This document shows positions 62,911 to 64,000 of a stretch of DNA of 64,000 nucleotides, one piece after another. Every line of letters begins with the position of its first letter. Position 1 is the first letter of the stretch. The notes below the pieces were generated by a model. The model ran no database searches. It had not been told where the DNA came from and was given only the letters and a program-made list of their open reading frames with translations. The position numbers were made by a program, and so were the translations under genes. The stretch covers positions 1-64,000 of the forward strand of contig NZ_JOAK01000018.1 in assembly GCF_000720455.1 (NCBI RefSeq), read 5' to 3'. Origin of the DNA: Streptomyces virginiae (lineage in GTDB: Bacteria > Actinomycetota > Actinomycetes > Streptomycetales > Streptomycetaceae).

Positions 62911-64000
62911 CAGGCCTCTTTCGGGAGCAGGGCCGGTACGTCCCAGTCGGCGGCCACCGACTCGGTGTGCGCGCCGGGTCGGGCCGGGCCGCTCGTGACG
63001 GACACCGGGGTCGCGGAGAACCGCGGGGCGGGGGCGGGCTGGACGATCCCCCCGAAGTCGGTGAAGGTCCCCCGGGCGGCGAGGTGGGGGTGGTCCGGGG
63101 CCTCGCGCAGCGACAGCACCGGGGCCACGCACGCGTCGGTGCCCTCGAAGACCGCCGTCCACTCCTCCCGCGTACGGGTCCGGAAGCGGGCGGCGACGGC
63201 CTCGCGCAGCTCGCCCCAGCGGGCGACGTCCTTGCGGGCCGGCGTCCCCTCCGCGATGCCGAGGAGCTCCGTGAAGGTGTCGTAGAACTGCTGCTCCAGC
63301 GCGCCGACCGCCATGTACCCGCCGTCGGAGGTCTCGTAGGTGCCGTAGAAGGGGCAGCCGCCGTCGAGGAGGTTGGCGCCCCGCCGGTCCTGCCAGCCGC
63401 CCGCCGCCATCATCCCGTGGATCATGGCGGTGAGGTGGGCGGTGCCGTCGACGATGGCCGCGTCGACGACCTGGCCGGTGCCGGTGGCCCGGGCGTGCTG
63501 GAGGGCGGCGAGGACGCCGATCACCAGGTAGAGCGAGCCTCCCGCGTAGTCCCCGACCAGGTTGGCCGGGACCGCCGGGGGCTCTCCCGGGTTGCCGATC
63601 ATGCCGAGGGCGCCGGTGACGGCGATGTAGGCGATGTCGTGGCCGGCCGCGTGCGCGAGCGGGCCGTCCTGGCCCCAGCCGGTCATCCGCCCGTAGACGA
63701 GGCGGGGGTTGCGGGCGTGGCAGTCGGCCGGGCCCACGCCGAGCCGCTCGGCGACCCCGGGGCGGAAGCCCTCGACGAGGACGTCGGCGCGCTCGACCAG
63801 GTCCAGGACGCGGGCGGGCCCGTCGGCGGACTTGAGGTCGACCAGGACGGAGCGCTTGCCTCGGTTGGTGATGTCGTAGGCAGGGTCGACCGCGAGTGCG
63901 CCCCCGCCGGGCCGGTCCACCCGTACGACGTCCGCTCCCAGGTCGGCGAGGAGCATGGCGGCGAAGGGTCCCGGGCCGATGCCGGCCAGCTCGACGACGC
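62910..64000 (-). CDS. CaiB/BaiF family CoA-transferase, start beyond window
   Basis: At least 363 residues. The 5' end lies outside: the frame still reads VVELAGIGPGPFAAMLLADL at the window edge. Catalytic-Asp region VGDYAGGSLYLVIG, plus PRLVYGRMTGWGQDGP and GTAHLTAMIHGMMAAGG. Alpha-methylacyl-CoA racemase-like; moves CoA or epimerises branched acyl-CoA in fatty-acid degradation. The C-terminus ends VAADWDVPALLPKEA. Confidence 0.9.
   Translation of the reverse strand, partial: VVELAGIGPGPFAAMLLADLGADVVRVDRPGGGALAVDPAYDITNRGKRSVLVDLKSADGPARVLDLVERADVLVEGFRPGVAERLGVGPADCHARNPRLVYGRMTGWGQDGPLAHAAGHDIAYIAVTGALGMIGNPGEPPAVPANLVGDYAGGSLYLVIGVLAALQHARATGTGQVVDAAIVDGTAHLTAMIHGMMAAGGWQDRRGANLLDGGCPFYGTYETSDGGYMAVGALEQQFYDTFTELLGIAEGTPARKDVARWGELREAVAARFRTRTREEWTAVFEGTDACVAPVLSLREAPDHPHLAARGTFTDFGGIVQPAPAPRFSATPVSVTSGPARPGAHTESVAADWDVPALLPKEA

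Overview
The window is high-GC actinobacterial DNA and almost certainly Streptomyces. It has short-spaced, 4-bp-overlapping operons, many GTG and TTG starts, a conservon (cvnABCD), a hopanoid operon, a cell-wall hydrolase with a ydaO-type (c-di-AMP) leader, an MAB_1171c-type transporter and an SCO6745-family protein. No database was searched; all identifications come from reading motifs and gene order.

Layout. 1-3.7 kb: a leftward group (52-residue secreted peptide, 111-residue protein, secreted sensor-like protein, secreted NlpC/P60-like protein cut by the window edge), divergent from a TrmB/LuxR-type regulator. 3.8-9.1 kb: an AT-richer, gene-poor accessory stretch of frameshifted remnants (methyltransferase, conserved hypotheticals, tyrosine integrase C-terminus) ending at tRNA-Pro(GGG); it looks like a decayed integrative element. 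9.2-13.8 kb: a YjbR/MmcQ protein, then the conservon plus a GAF protein. 14.1-18.7 kb: an MBL-fold hydrolase, an SGNH hydrolase, a LysM-M23 peptidase behind a c-di-AMP riboswitch, and a tyrosine phosphatase.

18.8-28.9 kb: the hopanoid operon, read leftward as hpnC, hpnD, a 60-residue ORF, hpnE, polyprenyl synthase, squalene-hopene cyclase, hpnG, hpnH, hpnO. HpnCDE make squalene, the cyclase makes the hopane ring, and HpnH, HpnG and HpnO extend and aminate the side chain. Most joints are ATGA or GTGA overlaps. idi (IPP isomerase) lies apart at 38.3 kb. 29.2-29.4 kb holds a MITE-like palindrome abutting a terminator.

29.4-36.5 kb: a seven-gene envelope-polymer operon (DUF5941-type CDP-alcohol transferase, nucleotidyltransferase, glycerol-1-phosphate dehydrogenase-like enzyme, second CDP-alcohol phosphotransferase, GT2 glycosyltransferase, TagG/TagH-like ABC exporter). 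It probably builds and exports a phosphoalditol-containing glycopolymer or lipid head group of unknown structure.

36.9-57.1 kb: mostly single housekeeping or regulatory genes (methyltransferase-GNAT fusion, idi, RsbW-like ATPase, DUF308 protein, crotonase, DJ-1/PfpI protein, ABC-F ATPase, SDR/MAB_1171c/ImmA-IrrE operon, Tex, SCO6745-family, M1 peptidase, MpaB-like oxygenase, secreted sphingomyelinase, acyl-CoA ligase divergent from a MerR regulator, maltokinase-cap protein). 57.2-64.0 kb: leftward beta-oxidation genes (CoA-transferase, F420-type oxidoreductase, acyl-CoA dehydrogenase, thiolase, FadB-like protein), cut by the right edge. The best candidates for undescribed biology are the peptide/regulator locus at the left edge, the 60-residue ORF between hpnD and hpnE, and the glycopolymer operon.
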